A stretch of 45,082 nt of DNA from an uncultured Clostridia bacterium (GTDB lineage: Bacteria > Bacillota > Clostridia > TANB77 > CAG-508), in assembly GCA_947632585.1 (NCBI GenBank), contig CANRPS010000008.1:1-45082 (forward strand), given 5' to 3'. Positions 18,304 to 27,307 of the stretch are shown piece by piece. Each line of letters begins with the position of its first letter. Position 1 is the first letter of the stretch. The notes beneath the pieces were generated by a model. That model was not told the origin of the DNA, searched no databases, and was given only the letters and a program-made list of their open reading frames with translations. Both the position numbers and the translations under genes were made by a program.

Positions 18304-18323
18304 AAAGCAGAAAGGAAAAAACA

Positions 18324-19565
18324 ATGGAAAGAAGAGTTGTAATTACAGGACTTGGAGCAATAACTCCAATTGGAAACAATGTAGAAGAAATGTGGCAATC
18401 AATTATTGACAAAAAATGTGGAATAGATAAGATAACACATTTTGATACTACTGGCTTTAAAACAAGTGTAGCAGGTGAAGTAAAAGGTTATGATGCATTA
18501 AATTATTTTGATGGAAAACAAGCAAGAAAATTAGATAAATCATCTCAACTTGCAATTGTTGCATCAAGGGAAGCTTTAAAAAATAGTCGAATAACTAGAG
18601 AAAATACAGACTTTGAAAGAATAGGGGCATTTATAAGTTCAGGAATTGCAGGAATAAACACTATTGAAGAACAATGTGAAATAAGTACAATCAAAGGTTA
18701 TAATAGATTATCTCCAATGTTTATACCAATGGCAGTAGCTAATATGCCAGCAGGAAATGTAACAATAGATTTAGGAATAAAAGGAGAATCTATTTCAATT
18801 CTTTCAGCATGTAGTTCAGCAACACATGCAATTGGCGAAGCTTATAAAACAATTAAATATGGTTCAGAAGATGTAATTTTAGCAGGTGGAGCAGAAGCAC
18901 CTATATGTAGACTTGGAGTTGCTAGTTTTGAAAATATGAAAGCCTTAAGTTTTGCAGAAGATAAATCAAGAGCAAGTATCCCATTTGACAAGGAAAGAAG
19001 CGGATTTGTAATGGGAGAAGGAGCAGGAGTTTTAGTATTAGAAGATTTAGAACATGCTTTAAAAAGAAATGCTAAAATTTATGCAGAAGTAGTAGGATAT
19101 GGAGCAACTTCAGATGCACACCATATAACTTGCCCAGCACCAGAAGGAGAAGGTGGAGCTAGAGCAATGAAAAGGGCAATTGAAGATGCTAAAATTAAAC
19201 CAAGTGAAATAGATTATATTAATGCACATGGTACATCAACTATTTTAAATGATAGTTTAGAAACAGCAGCAATAAAAACGGTTTTAGGAGAAGCCTCTAA
19301 AACCATAATGGTAAGTTCAACAAAGTCATATACAGGTCATCTTCTTGGAGCAGCAGGTGGAGTAGAAGCTGCAATTTGTGTAAAAGCAATGGAAAATTCT
19401 ATTATACCACCAACTATAAATTATAAAGTAAAAGATGAAGAATGTGATTTGGATATAGTACCAAATGAACCAAGAAAAAAAGAACTAAATTATGTAATGT
19501 CAAATTCATTAGGATTTGGCGGACAAAATGCAAGTATAATATTAAAAAAATATAAAGGAGAGTAA
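18324..19565 (+). CDS. fabF: 3-oxoacyl-[ACP] synthase II
   Basis: 413 residues. [17 protein letters not shown] start, active-site Cys in [14 protein letters not shown] near residue 165, His in [12 protein letters not shown] near 304 and His in [12 protein letters not shown] near 341. It performs the elongating condensation. GAAAGG precedes the ATG and accB follows 4 bases later. Confidence 0.96.
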   Translation: MERRVVITGLGAITPIGNNVEEMWQSIIDKKCGIDKITHFDTTGFKTSVAGEVKGYDALNYFDGKQARKLDKSSQLAIVASREALKNSRITRENTDFERIGAFISSGIAGINTIEEQCEISTIKGYNRLSPMFIPMAVANMPAGNVTIDLGIKGESISILSACSSATHAIGEAYKTIKYGSEDVILAGGAEAPICRLGVASFENMKALSFAEDKSRASIPFDKERSGFVMGEGAGVLVLEDLEHALKRNAKIYAEVVGYGATSDAHHITCPAPEGEGGARAMKRAIEDAKIKPSEIDYINAHGTSTILNDSLETAAIKTVLGEASKTIMVSSTKSYTGHLLGAAGGVEAAICVKAMENSIIPPTINYKVKDEECDLDIVPNEPRKKELNYVMSNSLGFGGQNASIILKKYKGE

Positions 19566-19569
19566 AAAT

Positions 19570-20004
19570 ATGGAATATGAAAAAATTAAAACCATAATCA
19601 AAGATATGGAAGAATCAAAACTACATTCTTTAAGTATTGAATTTCCAGATGGAACAAAAATAAGTATGGAAAAGGAACCAAAAGATCCACCTAAAAAGCC
19701 TTTGTTACCAGAACATATAGAATTAGAACCAAAAGAACCTAAAGCACCCAAAAGAGAATTAGAAGAAGGAAAAATAATAACATCTCCAATGGTAGGAACA
19801 TTTTATTCAAAGCCATCACCAGAAGCTGCACCTTTTGTTTCAGTTGGAAGCAAAGTAAATAGTGGAGATATTGTTTGTATAATAGAAGCAATGAAATTAA
19901 TGAATGAAATAGAATCAGAGTATTCTGGTACTATTATTGAAATATTAGCAAAAGACGGAGATATGGTCGAATTTGGAACACCTTTATTTAGAATAAAAGA
20001 TTAG
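19570..20004 (+). CDS. accB: Biotin carboxyl carrier protein of acetyl-CoA carboxylase
   Basis: 144 residues: N-terminal helical part, a Pro/Lys/Glu-rich linker (about residues 35-65), and the C-terminal biotinyl domain starting at [19 protein letters not shown]. The biotin acceptor is Lys109 in [10 protein letters not shown]. It should be modified by the BirA encoded in the same operon and serve AccC and AccA/AccD. Confidence 0.96.
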   Translation: MEYEKIKTIIKDMEESKLHSLSIEFPDGTKISMEKEPKDPPKKPLLPEHIELEPKEPKAPKRELEEGKIITSPMVGTFYSKPSPEAAPFVSVGSKVNSGDIVCIIEAMKLMNEIESEYSGTIIEILAKDGDMVEFGTPLFRIKD

Positions 20005-20023
20005 TATCGAAAGGATTAAAAAA

Positions 20024-20446
20024 ATGTTGAATAAAGAAGAAATAAAAAAAATAATTCCTCATAGAGAACCATTTTTGATGATTGATGAAGTGGAAACTTA
20101 TGAGCCTGGAATTGGAGCTACAGCATATAAATATGTAAATGAAGAAGAATGGTACTTTAAAGGACATTTTCCTGGAAACCCTATAATGCCAGGAGTATTA
20201 ATTGCTGAAAGTTTAGCTCAAACAGGAGCTATTGCAATACTTTCTGTAGAAGAAAACAAAGGAAAAATTGCAGTATTCGGCGGAATTGATAAAATGAAAT
20301 TTAAGAAAATGGTAGTTCCAGGAGATAAACTTAAATTGGAAGTTAAAATAATTAAACAAAAAGGACCGATAGGAAAGGGAGAAGCTATAGCTACTGTTGA
20401 TGGTGTAGTAGCTGCAAGAGGAGAATTAACATTTGCAGTAGTGTGA
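20024..20446 (+). CDS. fabZ: 3-hydroxyacyl-[ACP] dehydratase FabZ
   Basis: 140 residues of hot-dog fold. PHREPFLMIDEV at the start, then the catalytic GHFPGNPIMPGVLIAESLAQ with its His and Glu. It makes trans-2-enoyl-ACP for FabI. GAAAGGA precedes the start, and accC begins 15 bases after the stop. Confidence 0.96.
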   Translation: MLNKEEIKKIIPHREPFLMIDEVETYEPGIGATAYKYVNEEEWYFKGHFPGNPIMPGVLIAESLAQTGAIAILSVEENKGKIAVFGGIDKMKFKKMVVPGDKLKLEVKIIKQKGPIGKGEAIATVDGVVAARGELTFAVV

Positions 20447-20461
20447 AAGGAGTACATAAAA

Positions 20462-21800
20462 ATGAACAAAATTTTAATAGCAAATAGAGGGGAAATTGCA
20501 GTTCGTATAATAAGAGCTTGTAGAGAAATGAATATAAAAACAGTTGCAGTTTATTCAGAGGCAGACAAAGATAGTATGCATACTCGTCTAGCAGATGAAG
20601 CAATATGTATTGGACCAAGTTCTTCTACTAAAAGTTATTTAAACTATAAGAGTATAATAGAAGCGGCATATATTACTGGAGCAAATGGAATTCACCCTGG
20701 TTTTGGTTTTCTATCAGAAAATAGCCAGTTCGCAAAAATATGTGAAGAATCAAATATTAAATTTATTGGTCCATCACATGAAGCTATAAAACTACTAGGA
20801 GATAAATCTAATGCAAAAGATTTAATGAAAAAAGCAGGAATACCTGTAATACCAGGATCTGATGGGAATGTTGCAACAATAGAAGAAGCAAAAGAAATAT
20901 CTAGAAAAATAGGATATCCCATAATGATAAAAGCAACTGCAGGTGGTGGAGGAAAAGGTATTAGAACTGTTGAAACAGAGGAAGAATTGGAAGAAAACTT
21001 TAATATTGCTAAACAAGAAGCAATGATATCTTTTAAAAATGATGAAGTATATATTGAAAAATGTATAGTAAATCCAAGACACATTGAAATTCAAATTTTA
21101 GCAGATGAACATGGAAACATTATTCATTTAGGAGAAAGAGATTGCACTATCCAAAGAAATCATCAAAAGGTAATAGAAGAAACACCTTCAACTGCAATTG
21201 ACGATAAATTAAGGGAAAAAATGGGAGAAACAGCAATTAAAGTAGCTAAAAAAGCTGGATATACAAGCTGTGGAACAGTTGAATTTTTAGTAGATAAAGA
21301 TAAAAATTTTTATTTCATGGAAATGAATACTAGAATACAAGTAGAACATCCGATTACAGAAGAAAGAACAGGAATTGATATTGTAAAAGAACAAATAAAA
21401 ATTGCAGCTGGAGAAGAATTAAAAATAAAACAAAAAGATGTCAAATTTAATGGACATAGTATAGAATGTAGAATAAATGCAGAAAATCCAGCTAAAAACT
21501 TTAGACCATGTCCACGGTAAGATTACAGGATTAATTTTACCAGGTGGAAATGGAATAAGAGTTGATACTTTTGTATATGAAGGTTATACAATTCCTGCAA
21601 ACTATGATTCTATGATTGCAAAAATAATAGCACATGGAAAAACAAGAAATGAAGCAATAAGCAAGATGAAGAGGGCTTTAGAAGAAACAGTAATTGAGGG
21701 AATAGATACAAATATAGATTTTCTATTTGAAATAATAAGAGATAGAAACTTTATTAGAGGAGAATTTGATACATCTTTTATAGAAAGAGAAATCTTATAA
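20462..21800 (+). CDS. accC: Biotin carboxylase, needs +1 frameshift at codon 352
   Basis: The zero frame covers the biotin carboxylase and ATP-grasp core ([47 protein letters not shown]), then reaches C-P-CGG-TAA at 21515-21520. Reading from GGT (skipping C 21515) continues directly with [18 protein letters not shown] and on to the stop at 21798. Full length is 445 residues, the normal size. The Gly after Pro is conserved in AccC. Without the shift the enzyme ends at 352 residues and lacks its C-terminal subdomain. Everything else is intact, so this is not a decayed gene. Confidence 0.93.
21515..21517 (+). other. Proposed +1 frameshift site CGG-UAA in accC
   Basis: In-frame CGG at codon 352 is followed at once by TAA. 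Context CCA CGG TAA G. Moving +1 gives CCA, GGT, AAG, ATT (P-G-K-I), which matches the AccC family. No Shine-Dalgarno-like stimulator is visible upstream. Confidence 0.85.
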
Positions 21801-21824
21801 AAATAGGAGTGAAAAATAATATAA

Positions 21825-22661
21825 ATGATTGTTGATAAGATAAAAAAAAGAGGGCCATCACCTAGAAAACAAGTAAATAATGTAGATATTCAAGTAGGCA
21901 AATGGGTTAGTTGTACAAATTGTAAAGAAATACTATATAAAGAAGATTTAAAAAATAATAGTAATATTTGTCCCAATTGTGGTGCTTATTTTAGAATGCA
22001 TATAAATAGAAGGATAGAAAGCATAATTGATGAGGGAACATATAAAAGATTTAATTTAAACATTGACAACATAAATCCACTAAAACTAGAAGATTATCCA
22101 CAAAAAATTGATAAATTAAGGCAAAAAACTTCATTAGAAGAAGCTGTTGCTTGTGGTACAGGAAAAATAGAGGGAGAAAATGTAGTTATTTGCGTGATGG
22201 ATAGTGGATTCCTTATGGGAAGCATGGGAACAGTTGTAGGAGAAAAGATTACATATGCAGTAGAAAAAGCAATTAAATTAAAATATCCTTTAATTATTTT
22301 TACAGTATCAGGTGGAGCTAGAATGCAAGAAGGAATAATGTCATTGATGCAAATGGCAAAAACAACTGAAGCAATTTCTAGACTAAATAAAGCAGGATTA
22401 CTTTATATATCTGTCTTAACAGATCCAACTTATGGAGGTGTTACAGCATCTTTTGCTAGTTTAGCAGATATTATTCTTGCAGAACCTAAAGCAATGATAG
22501 GATTTGCAGGAAAAAGGGTAATTGAGCAAACTATAGGAGAAAGCTTACCAGAAGGATTTCAAACGGCAGAATTTTTATTAGAACATGGTTTTATAGATAA
22601 AATAGTAGAAAGAAAAGAATTAAAACATACTTTATATAAATTAATCAAGCTAAATAAGTAA
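21825..22661 (+). CDS. accD: Acetyl-CoA carboxylase carboxyltransferase subunit beta
   Basis: 278 residues. The N-terminal zinc ribbon (CTNC near residue 28, CPNCG near 47) precedes the crotonase-like carboxyltransferase core with SGGARMQEGIMSLMQMAK, PTYGGVTASFA and IGFAGKRVIEQTIGE. It pairs with AccA. The only usable start is ATG 21825; the nearest AGGAG is about 15 bases away, an unusually long spacing. Confidence 0.95.
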   Translation: MIVDKIKKRGPSPRKQVNNVDIQVGKWVSCTNCKEILYKEDLKNNSNICPNCGAYFRMHINRRIESIIDEGTYKRFNLNIDNINPLKLEDYPQKIDKLRQKTSLEEAVACGTGKIEGENVVICVMDSGFLMGSMGTVVGEKITYAVEKAIKLKYPLIIFTVSGGARMQEGIMSLMQMAKTTEAISRLNKAGLLYISVLTDPTYGGVTASFASLADIILAEPKAMIGFAGKRVIEQTIGESLPEGFQTAEFLLEHGFIDKIVERKELKHTLYKLIKLNK

Positions 22662-22685
22662 ACAAACTAACAAAAGGAGGAAAGT

Positions 22686-23499
22686 ATGAGTAAACTTACG
22701 GCGTGGGAACGTATAGAAATTGCAAGATCAAATAATAGAAAAACATCTTTAGATTATATAGATAAAATTTTTGATGATTTTATAGAACTCCATGGAGATA
22801 GATGTTTTAAGGATGACAAATCAATAGTATGTGGGTTAGCAAGAATTGGAGAACAAAATTATACTATAATTGCTGAACAAAGAGGACGTTCTACAAAGGA
22901 AAATATTAAAAGAAATTTTGGTATGCCAAATCCAGAAGGATATAGGAAAGCTATAAGAATGATGGATGAAGCACAAAAATTTGGAAGACCAGTTATAACT
23001 TTTATTGATACAAAAGGAGCATATCCAGGTGTTGGAGCAGAAGAAAGGGGACAACGGAGAAGCAATTGCAAAATCTATGCTTAAGATGGCAGAACTAAAA
23101 GTTCCTGTAATAGCAATTGTAATAGGAGAAGGATCAAGTGGAGGAGCTTTAGCAATTAGTCTGGGAAATAAAATATTTATGCTTGAAAATGCAGTTTATT
23201 CAATATTATCGCCAGAAGGATATGCAAGTATATTGTGGAAAGATGCATCAAAAGCTAAAGAAGCTGCTGAAAAAATGAAAATTACAGCAAAAGATTTATA
23301 TGACCTAAAAATAATAGATAAAATTATTAAAGAACCAGAGGGAGATTTTGATAAATTAGCAAACAATATAAAAAAAGAAATAATTAACTCAATAAAAGAA
23401 TTAAAAAAATTATCTCCAAAAGAAATTGTAGAACAAAGATACAATAAATATAGACAAATGGGAGAATACAAAAAATTAGATTTTAAGGAGAAGAAATAA
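22686..23499 (+). CDS. accA: Acetyl-CoA carboxylase carboxyltransferase subunit alpha, needs +1 frameshift at codon 124
   Basis: The first 123 codons encode a normal AccA N-terminus ([44 protein letters not shown]). The next codon is CGG (23055-23057), after which the zero frame soon stops at 23082. Reading GGA instead restores [19 protein letters not shown], then [12 protein letters not shown] and the rest. Full length is 270 residues; the last codon overlaps the fabI ATG. The shift lies inside a strongly conserved stretch, so its position is fixed within a codon or two. Confidence 0.93.
23055..23057 (+). other. Proposed +1 frameshift site CGG in accA
   Basis: In-frame CGG at codon 124, context GGA CAA CGG AGA. 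Moving +1 gives CAA, GGA, GAA, GCA (Q-G-E-A). An AAAGGGG stretch ends about 5 bases upstream and could act like the stimulator in prfB, but it also encodes conserved residues. Confidence 0.85.
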
Positions 23500-24272
23500 T
23501 GTTATTAGAAAATAAAAAAATATTAATAATGGGTATTAGAAATAAATGGAGTATAGCTTATGGTATTGCTAAGTCAGCCTATGAAAATGGAGCTAAATTA
23601 ATATTTACATATGTAGGCGAAGATAATAAATCAAAAATAGAAGATCTTATATCAGAATTTGAAGGAAGTAAGGCTTATGTATTAGATGAAGCTTCTATTG
23701 ATGAAGATGTAAAAAATGTATTTACAAAAATAAAAGAAGAAAATGGAAAAGTAGATGGTATAGTCCATGCAATAGCTCATGCTTTTACAGAAGACTTACA
23801 TAATGATTTTATTTATACAACTAAAGAAGGTTATTCACATGCCTGTGATGTAAGTGCATATTCATTTGTATTAGCTGCGAGAACTGCAAAAGAGATAGAC
23901 ATGTTAAATGAAAATGCAAGTTTAGTAACTCTTACATATCATGGTTCAACTAAAGTTCTAGAAGGATATAATGTAATGGGTGTTGCAAAAGCAGCATTAG
24001 AAGCAAGTATTAGATATTTGGCAGATAATTTAGGAAAAGAAGGAATAAGAGTAAATGGTGTTTCTGCAGGACCTATTAAAACTTTATCTTCAAAAGGAAT
24101 TAAAGATTTTGGTTCAATTTTAAATATTGTAGAAGAAAAAGCACCACTTCATAGAAATGTAACGATTACAGAAGTAGGAAATGTTTCTACATTCTTATTA
24201 AGCAATATGAGCCAAGCAATAACAGGGCAAGTTATATATGCTGATAATGGATATAATATAATGGGAGTATAA
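23499..24272 (+). CDS. fabI: Enoyl-[ACP] reductase (NADH), FabI type
   Basis: 257 residues. The FabI-specific short-chain dehydrogenase features are present: ILIMGIRNKWSIAYGIAKS, HAIAHAF, and the Y-x6-K catalytic pair in GYNVMGVAKAALEAS, with GPIKTLSSKGI near the substrate loop. It completes the elongation cycle. The ATG overlaps the accA stop by one base. It is the last gene of the operon. Confidence 0.95.
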   Translation: MLLENKKILIMGIRNKWSIAYGIAKSAYENGAKLIFTYVGEDNKSKIEDLISEFEGSKAYVLDEASIDEDVKNVFTKIKEENGKVDGIVHAIAHAFTEDLHNDFIYTTKEGYSHACDVSAYSFVLAARTAKEIDMLNENASLVTLTYHGSTKVLEGYNVMGVAKAALEASIRYLADNLGKEGIRVNGVSAGPIKTLSSKGIKDFGSILNIVEEKAPLHRNVTITEVGNVSTFLLSNMSQAITGQVIYADNGYNIMGV

Positions 24273-24279
24273 AAAGAAA

Positions 24280-24302
24280 GGCGCCAGACAAAGTCTGGCG
24301 CC
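24280..24302 (-). terminator. GC-rich terminator of the minus-strand small transcript
   Basis: A perfect 10-base stem of GGCGCCAGAC type (24280-24289 with 24293-24302) has a T-rich tail only when read on the minus strand. It may also help stop plus-strand transcripts from fabI. Its GC content stands out in this AT-rich DNA. Confidence 0.75.
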
Positions 24303-24308
24303 AAGTTA

Positions 24309-24379
24309 ATCTCTGAAGTTTCTCTTTATAGGGGGTATATTACAATATGCTGAAAATTGGGAAGGCATACTTCAGAGAT
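24309..24379 (-). ncRNA. Structured 3' part of a minus-strand small RNA
   Basis: A perfect 11-base inverted repeat (24309-24319 with 24369-24379) encloses about 50 bases, immediately before the GC-rich terminator. With the promoter at 24538-24566 this defines a transcript of about 260 bases. It does not match tmRNA, RNase P RNA, SRP RNA or 6S RNA features that I know. Confidence 0.45.
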
Positions 24380-24394
24380 ATAAGGAAGTTCTGA

Positions 24395-24490
24395 TTAATC
24401 CATATATTCACCTCTTTGAATTTGGTTTGCTCGGTCGTGCTGTCTGCATGTGGGGTTACCACAAAAAAAGGGTGGATTATCTTTCGACAT
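24395..24490 (-). CDS. Putative 31-residue Cys-containing small protein
   Basis: The ATG at 24490 (minus strand) is 7 bases after a perfect AGGAGG (24498-24503) and opens a 31-codon frame ending with TAA at 24395. The product starts MSKDNPPFFCGNPTC and continues RQHDRANQIQRGEYMD; the C-x4-C followed by His suggests a possible metal site. Base composition is richer in GC than neighbours. It lies in its own promoter-to-terminator unit opposite fabI. I know no family; it could also be a leader peptide of the structured RNA downstream. Confidence 0.5.
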   Translation of the reverse strand: MSKDNPPFFCGNPTCRQHDRANQIQRGEYMD

Positions 24491-24537
24491 AATGTCGCCT
24501 CCTATATTTAATTTGAGCAATCTAGCTCATAAAAATA

Positions 24538-24566
24538 ATTTTAACACTATTAACATAAAAAGTCAA
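24538..24566 (-). promoter_or_regulatory. Strong sigma-A promoter for the minus-strand small gene
   Basis: Read on the minus strand: TTGACT (24566-24561), 17 bases, TAAAAT (24543-24538). It points at the AGGAGG-preceded 31-codon frame. Confidence 0.7.
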
Positions 24567-24607
24567 CACGAAAAAATTAAATTTTAGATTTTTTTAAACT
24601 AAAAGTA

Positions 24608-24636
24608 TTGACAAAATAAAAAGGAAATAATATAAT
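24608..24636 (+). promoter_or_regulatory. Consensus promoter of the tRNA-Leu gene
   Basis: Perfect TTGACA (24608-24613) and TATAAT (24631-24636) with a 17-base spacer, 36 bases before the tRNA. It is back to back with the minus-strand promoter. Confidence 0.85.
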
Positions 24637-24672
24637 ATCTATTGTTGTAAATACCAGTTTATATTATGATAT

Positions 24673-24762
24673 GCAGATGTGGCGGAACTGGTAGACGCAC
24701 AGGACTTAAAATCCTGCGGGACTTAACCTCCCGTGCCGGTTCGATTCCGGCCATCTGCACCA
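24673..24762 (+). tRNA. tRNA-Leu (anticodon UAA)
   Basis: A class II tRNA with acceptor stem GCAGATG pairing with CATCTGC, anticodon loop CTTAAAA giving anticodon UAA, a long variable arm, the GGTTCGATTCC T-arm and an encoded CCA end (24760-24762). It reads UUA/UUG leucine codons, dominant in this AT-rich genome. Confidence 0.97.
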
Positions 24763-24766
24763 AAAA

Positions 24767-24818
24767 TAAAAATCCTAGCATACTTGATATGTAATTGCTT
24801 TAGGATTTTATTTTTTTA
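24767..24818 (+). terminator. Terminator after tRNA-Leu
   Basis: AAAATCCTA pairs with TAGGATTTT (right arm ending at about 24810), followed by a run of seven T. Confidence 0.75.
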
Positions 24819-24905
24819 ATTATATAATTTTTGAATTGAAACAAGACACAAAATTGTTTATATAATAAACTTTTATACCAATAAGAAGAAAAAAAGGAAA
24901 CCAAG

Positions 24906-25982
24906 ATGGAAAATAAAAGAGAAAAAGTATATGATTTTTTAAGAACAATTGCAATAATTTGTGTAATTATATCACATTGTATGACTGTAACAATTAAAAC
25001 GAATGATTTTAGTGCATTGTGGTGGCAAAAAAATATTATAGAAGCTATAGTAAGATGTGGTATAATAATTTTTGTGTTTATTAGTGGTGCATTATTGCTT
25101 AATAAACCAGATGAAAAAATAAGTACATTTTATTATAAAAGGTTTGTTAAAATAGTTATACCATTTTTTATATATTCTTTTTTTTATGTATGGATAGATA
25201 AATATAAATTAAATATTAATATATTTTTACCTAAAAATTTTTTAAATGTATTTTTATCTATTCTGGAAAAACCAGTTAGTACTCATTTGTGGTTTATGTA
25301 TATGATTATAGGATTGTATTTGTTTACACCATATATAAAGAAAATTTCAAAGAATTTAAATGAAAAAGAAACAATAAATCTATTTATTTTACTATTTGTG
25401 ATATCAATTATTGAATATTTGTTACCTTCATTTAACATAAAAATAGGGATAAATAGTTTATTAATAATAGGATGGATAATACCATTTATATTAGGATATT
25501 TATTAACAAAAGAAGTAATAAATAAACATTATAAATTATTATATATATTAGGATTTTTGTCATTTATTTTCTTAATAATTGCAAAAAGATATTTACCTAA
25601 TATGGAAAGTTTATATGATTTAGCACCAACAATGTTATTACAAAATTCAGCAATTTTTGTATTTTTTATAAAAAACAAAGAAAAAATATGTGAAAGTAAA
25701 ATTATTAATAAAATAACATATTTTATAAGTAAATATACATATGATATATATTTAGTGCATATAGAAATAATAAATATATTATTATATATATCTAAAGGAT
25801 GGTTCAATTATGGTGCAATGGTAAATACAGCAATTCTAGCAATAGCAACATTTGTATTTTCACTTATAATCGGTGCGATAATTAATAACATAATAAAGAT
25901 GATAGAAAAAATAATAAGAAAAACTATAAACATAACAAAAAATAGAATAGTAAATATAAAAAGACAAATTATAAAAAATTAA
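24906..25982 (+). CDS. Acyltransferase 3 family membrane protein
   Basis: 358 residues with about ten membrane helices. The N-terminal KVYDFLRTIAIICVIISHCM carries the family's R/H active-site pattern, and FVFISGALLLNK is typical. These enzymes move acetyl or other acyl groups onto sugars of the cell surface. A likely promoter (TTGAAA 24836-24841, 17 bases, TATATA) and GAAAGGA precede it. It ends at a bidirectional terminator. The substrate cannot be told. Confidence 0.88.
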   Translation: MENKREKVYDFLRTIAIICVIISHCMTVTIKTNDFSALWWQKNIIEAIVRCGIIIFVFISGALLLNKPDEKISTFYYKRFVKIVIPFFIYSFFYVWIDKYKLNINIFLPKNFLNVFLSILEKPVSTHLWFMYMIIGLYLFTPYIKKISKNLNEKETINLFILLFVISIIEYLLPSFNIKIGINSLLIIGWIIPFILGYLLTKEVINKHYKLLYILGFLSFIFLIIAKRYLPNMESLYDLAPTMLLQNSAIFVFFIKNKEKICESKIINKITYFISKYTYDIYLVHIEIINILLYISKGWFNYGAMVNTAILAIATFVFSLIIGAIINNIIKMIEKIIRKTINITKNRIVNIKRQIIKN

Positions 25983-25986
25983 AAAT

Positions 25987-26023
25987 AAATATTCCAAGTT
26001 ATATTATTAAACTTGGAATATTT
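25987..26023. terminator. Bidirectional terminator between convergent genes
   Basis: A 14-base perfect stem (25987-26000 with 26010-26023) flanked by A-rich and T-rich sequence serves both the acyltransferase gene and the M23 peptidase gene. Confidence 0.8.
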
Positions 26024-26042
26024 TTACCTTTATCGGAAATAT

Positions 26043-27221
26043 TTATGGCAAATAATTAAGTGGGTTAGTGTTATTTGCATATTTATAATAAGGTGTCCTT
26101 ATTTCAAAATGTAAATGCGGTCCAAAAGCATTACCACTATGACCTGAAAGCATAATAACTTGTCCTTTAGTTACTTTTTGACCAACAGATACTTTTATAC
26201 TTGAAGCATGAGCATAAAGGCTATATATATTATTTCCATGATAAATACCTACACAATAACCATAAGAACCAGCCCAACCAGCTTCTATAACTTGACCATC
26301 ACCAACACTATACACAGAAGTACCATCAGCAGCTCTTAAATCAATTCCAGTGTGATATCCAGCACTCCAAGAACCTGGTTTTTTATAAGGTGTTGTAATA
26401 TAAATATTAGCTAAAGGCCATCTAAATCCATATGAACTTGTTCCATTAGAAGAACTACTAGATGCAGAAGATTTTAATTGTCTGTCATATTCTTCTTTTA
26501 ATTTTTGAACTTGACTTTTAATACTATTTTCATGTGCTTTTAATTCATCTAATTGTTTTTCTAAATCTTTTTCAGTTTGAGAAAGTTCTCCAACTTTATT
26601 TTCTTTTTCTTTTCTTGCAACTTTTAAAGCATTTTCTTTTGCTTCTTTAGTTTTTTTAGAAGTATCTAGAGAGGATTTATTTTTTTCTAATTCACTTTTT
26701 TCAGCTTCAATTTTTTGCTTTTCATTTTCTATTTCATCTAAAAGTTCATTATCATATTTAGTTATTTCTGAAACTAAGTAATATCCAGACAAAAAGTCTA
26801 TTATACTATTTGCAGAAAGAAGAACATCTAAATAAGAAACTTCACCATTTTCATATATTGCAACTAATCTTTCATTTAGAAGCTCTTGTTGAGCTTTATA
26901 TTTTTCTTCATCTTCTTTTATTTGAATTTCTGCTTTTTGAATATCACTTTCTAATTTAGAAATTTGGACATCTAATTCATCTATTTCATCTTGATAATTA
27001 TCTATTTGATTGGTTAAATTATTTACTTCAGAAATAGTATTATTTTTTTCTTGCTCAACATCTTCAATTTTTCCCTCTATATTTTTAATAGAACCTGATA
27101 TATTACTTTGTTCATTTTGTTTTTCTTGAATTTCAGATTCGGTTACAACAGCTAATGACATATTTGCAAGTAAGATAATAGCAAGAATTGTAGTTATTAG
27201 TATATTTAAAAATTTTTTCAT
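26043..27221 (-). CDS. Secreted M23 peptidase with long coiled coil (EnvC/PcsB-like)
   Basis: 392 residues. A signal peptide (about residues 1-25) precedes a coiled coil (about 30-250) and an SSSSNGTSS linker. The C-terminal M23/LytM domain has the zinc motifs H-T-G-I-D near residue 289 and HLHFEI near 370. With both motifs intact it should cut peptidoglycan peptides; the coiled-coil architecture resembles EnvC and PcsB, which act in cell division with FtsEX. GGAGG precedes the ATG. It lies downstream of pyrE with about 85 bases between. Confidence 0.92.
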   Translation of the reverse strand: MKKFLNILITTILAIILLANMSLAVVTESEIQEKQNEQSNISGSIKNIEGKIEDVEQEKNNTISEVNNLTNQIDNYQDEIDELDVQISKLESDIQKAEIQIKEDEEKYKAQQELLNERLVAIYENGEVSYLDVLLSANSIIDFLSGYYLVSEITKYDNELLDEIENEKQKIEAEKSELEKNKSSLDTSKKTKEAKENALKVARKEKENKVGELSQTEKDLEKQLDELKAHENSIKSQVQKLKEEYDRQLKSSASSSSSNGTSSYGFRWPLANIYITTPYKKPGSWSAGYHTGIDLRAADGTSVYSVGDGQVIEAGWAGSYGYCVGIYHGNNIYSLYAHASSIKVSVGQKVTKGQVIMLSGHSGNAFGPHLHFEIRTPYYKYANNTNPLNYLP

Positions 27222-27307
27222 GATAAAGTTTTAATTCCTCCGAAATTTAAAAAATATTCTTATTAAATTAAACGAATTATATCAATAATGAAATTTGATG
27301 TCAAATA

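Noticed and set aside
21490..21520. A prfB-like Shine-Dalgarno stimulator upstream of the accC shift
   Set aside because: The bases before the CGG contain no AGG-type stretch at a suitable distance.
21477..21800. Separate gene for the C-terminal part of AccC
   Set aside because: No ribosome site at its ATG, which lies inside the upstream frame, and the two parts join into one normal-length AccC.
23005..23499. Separate gene for the C-terminal part of AccA
   Set aside because: Its first codons are an out-of-frame reading of conserved AccA sequence and no ribosome site is present.
24309..24400. A second small minus-strand frame starting at GTG after the 31-codon gene
   Set aside because: The GTG overlaps its own ribosome-site-like sequence and the frame runs into the structured stem; not supported.
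24271..24566. tmRNA, SRP RNA or RNase P RNA in the gap after fabI
   Set aside because: Hallmark sequences of these RNAs were not found on either strand.
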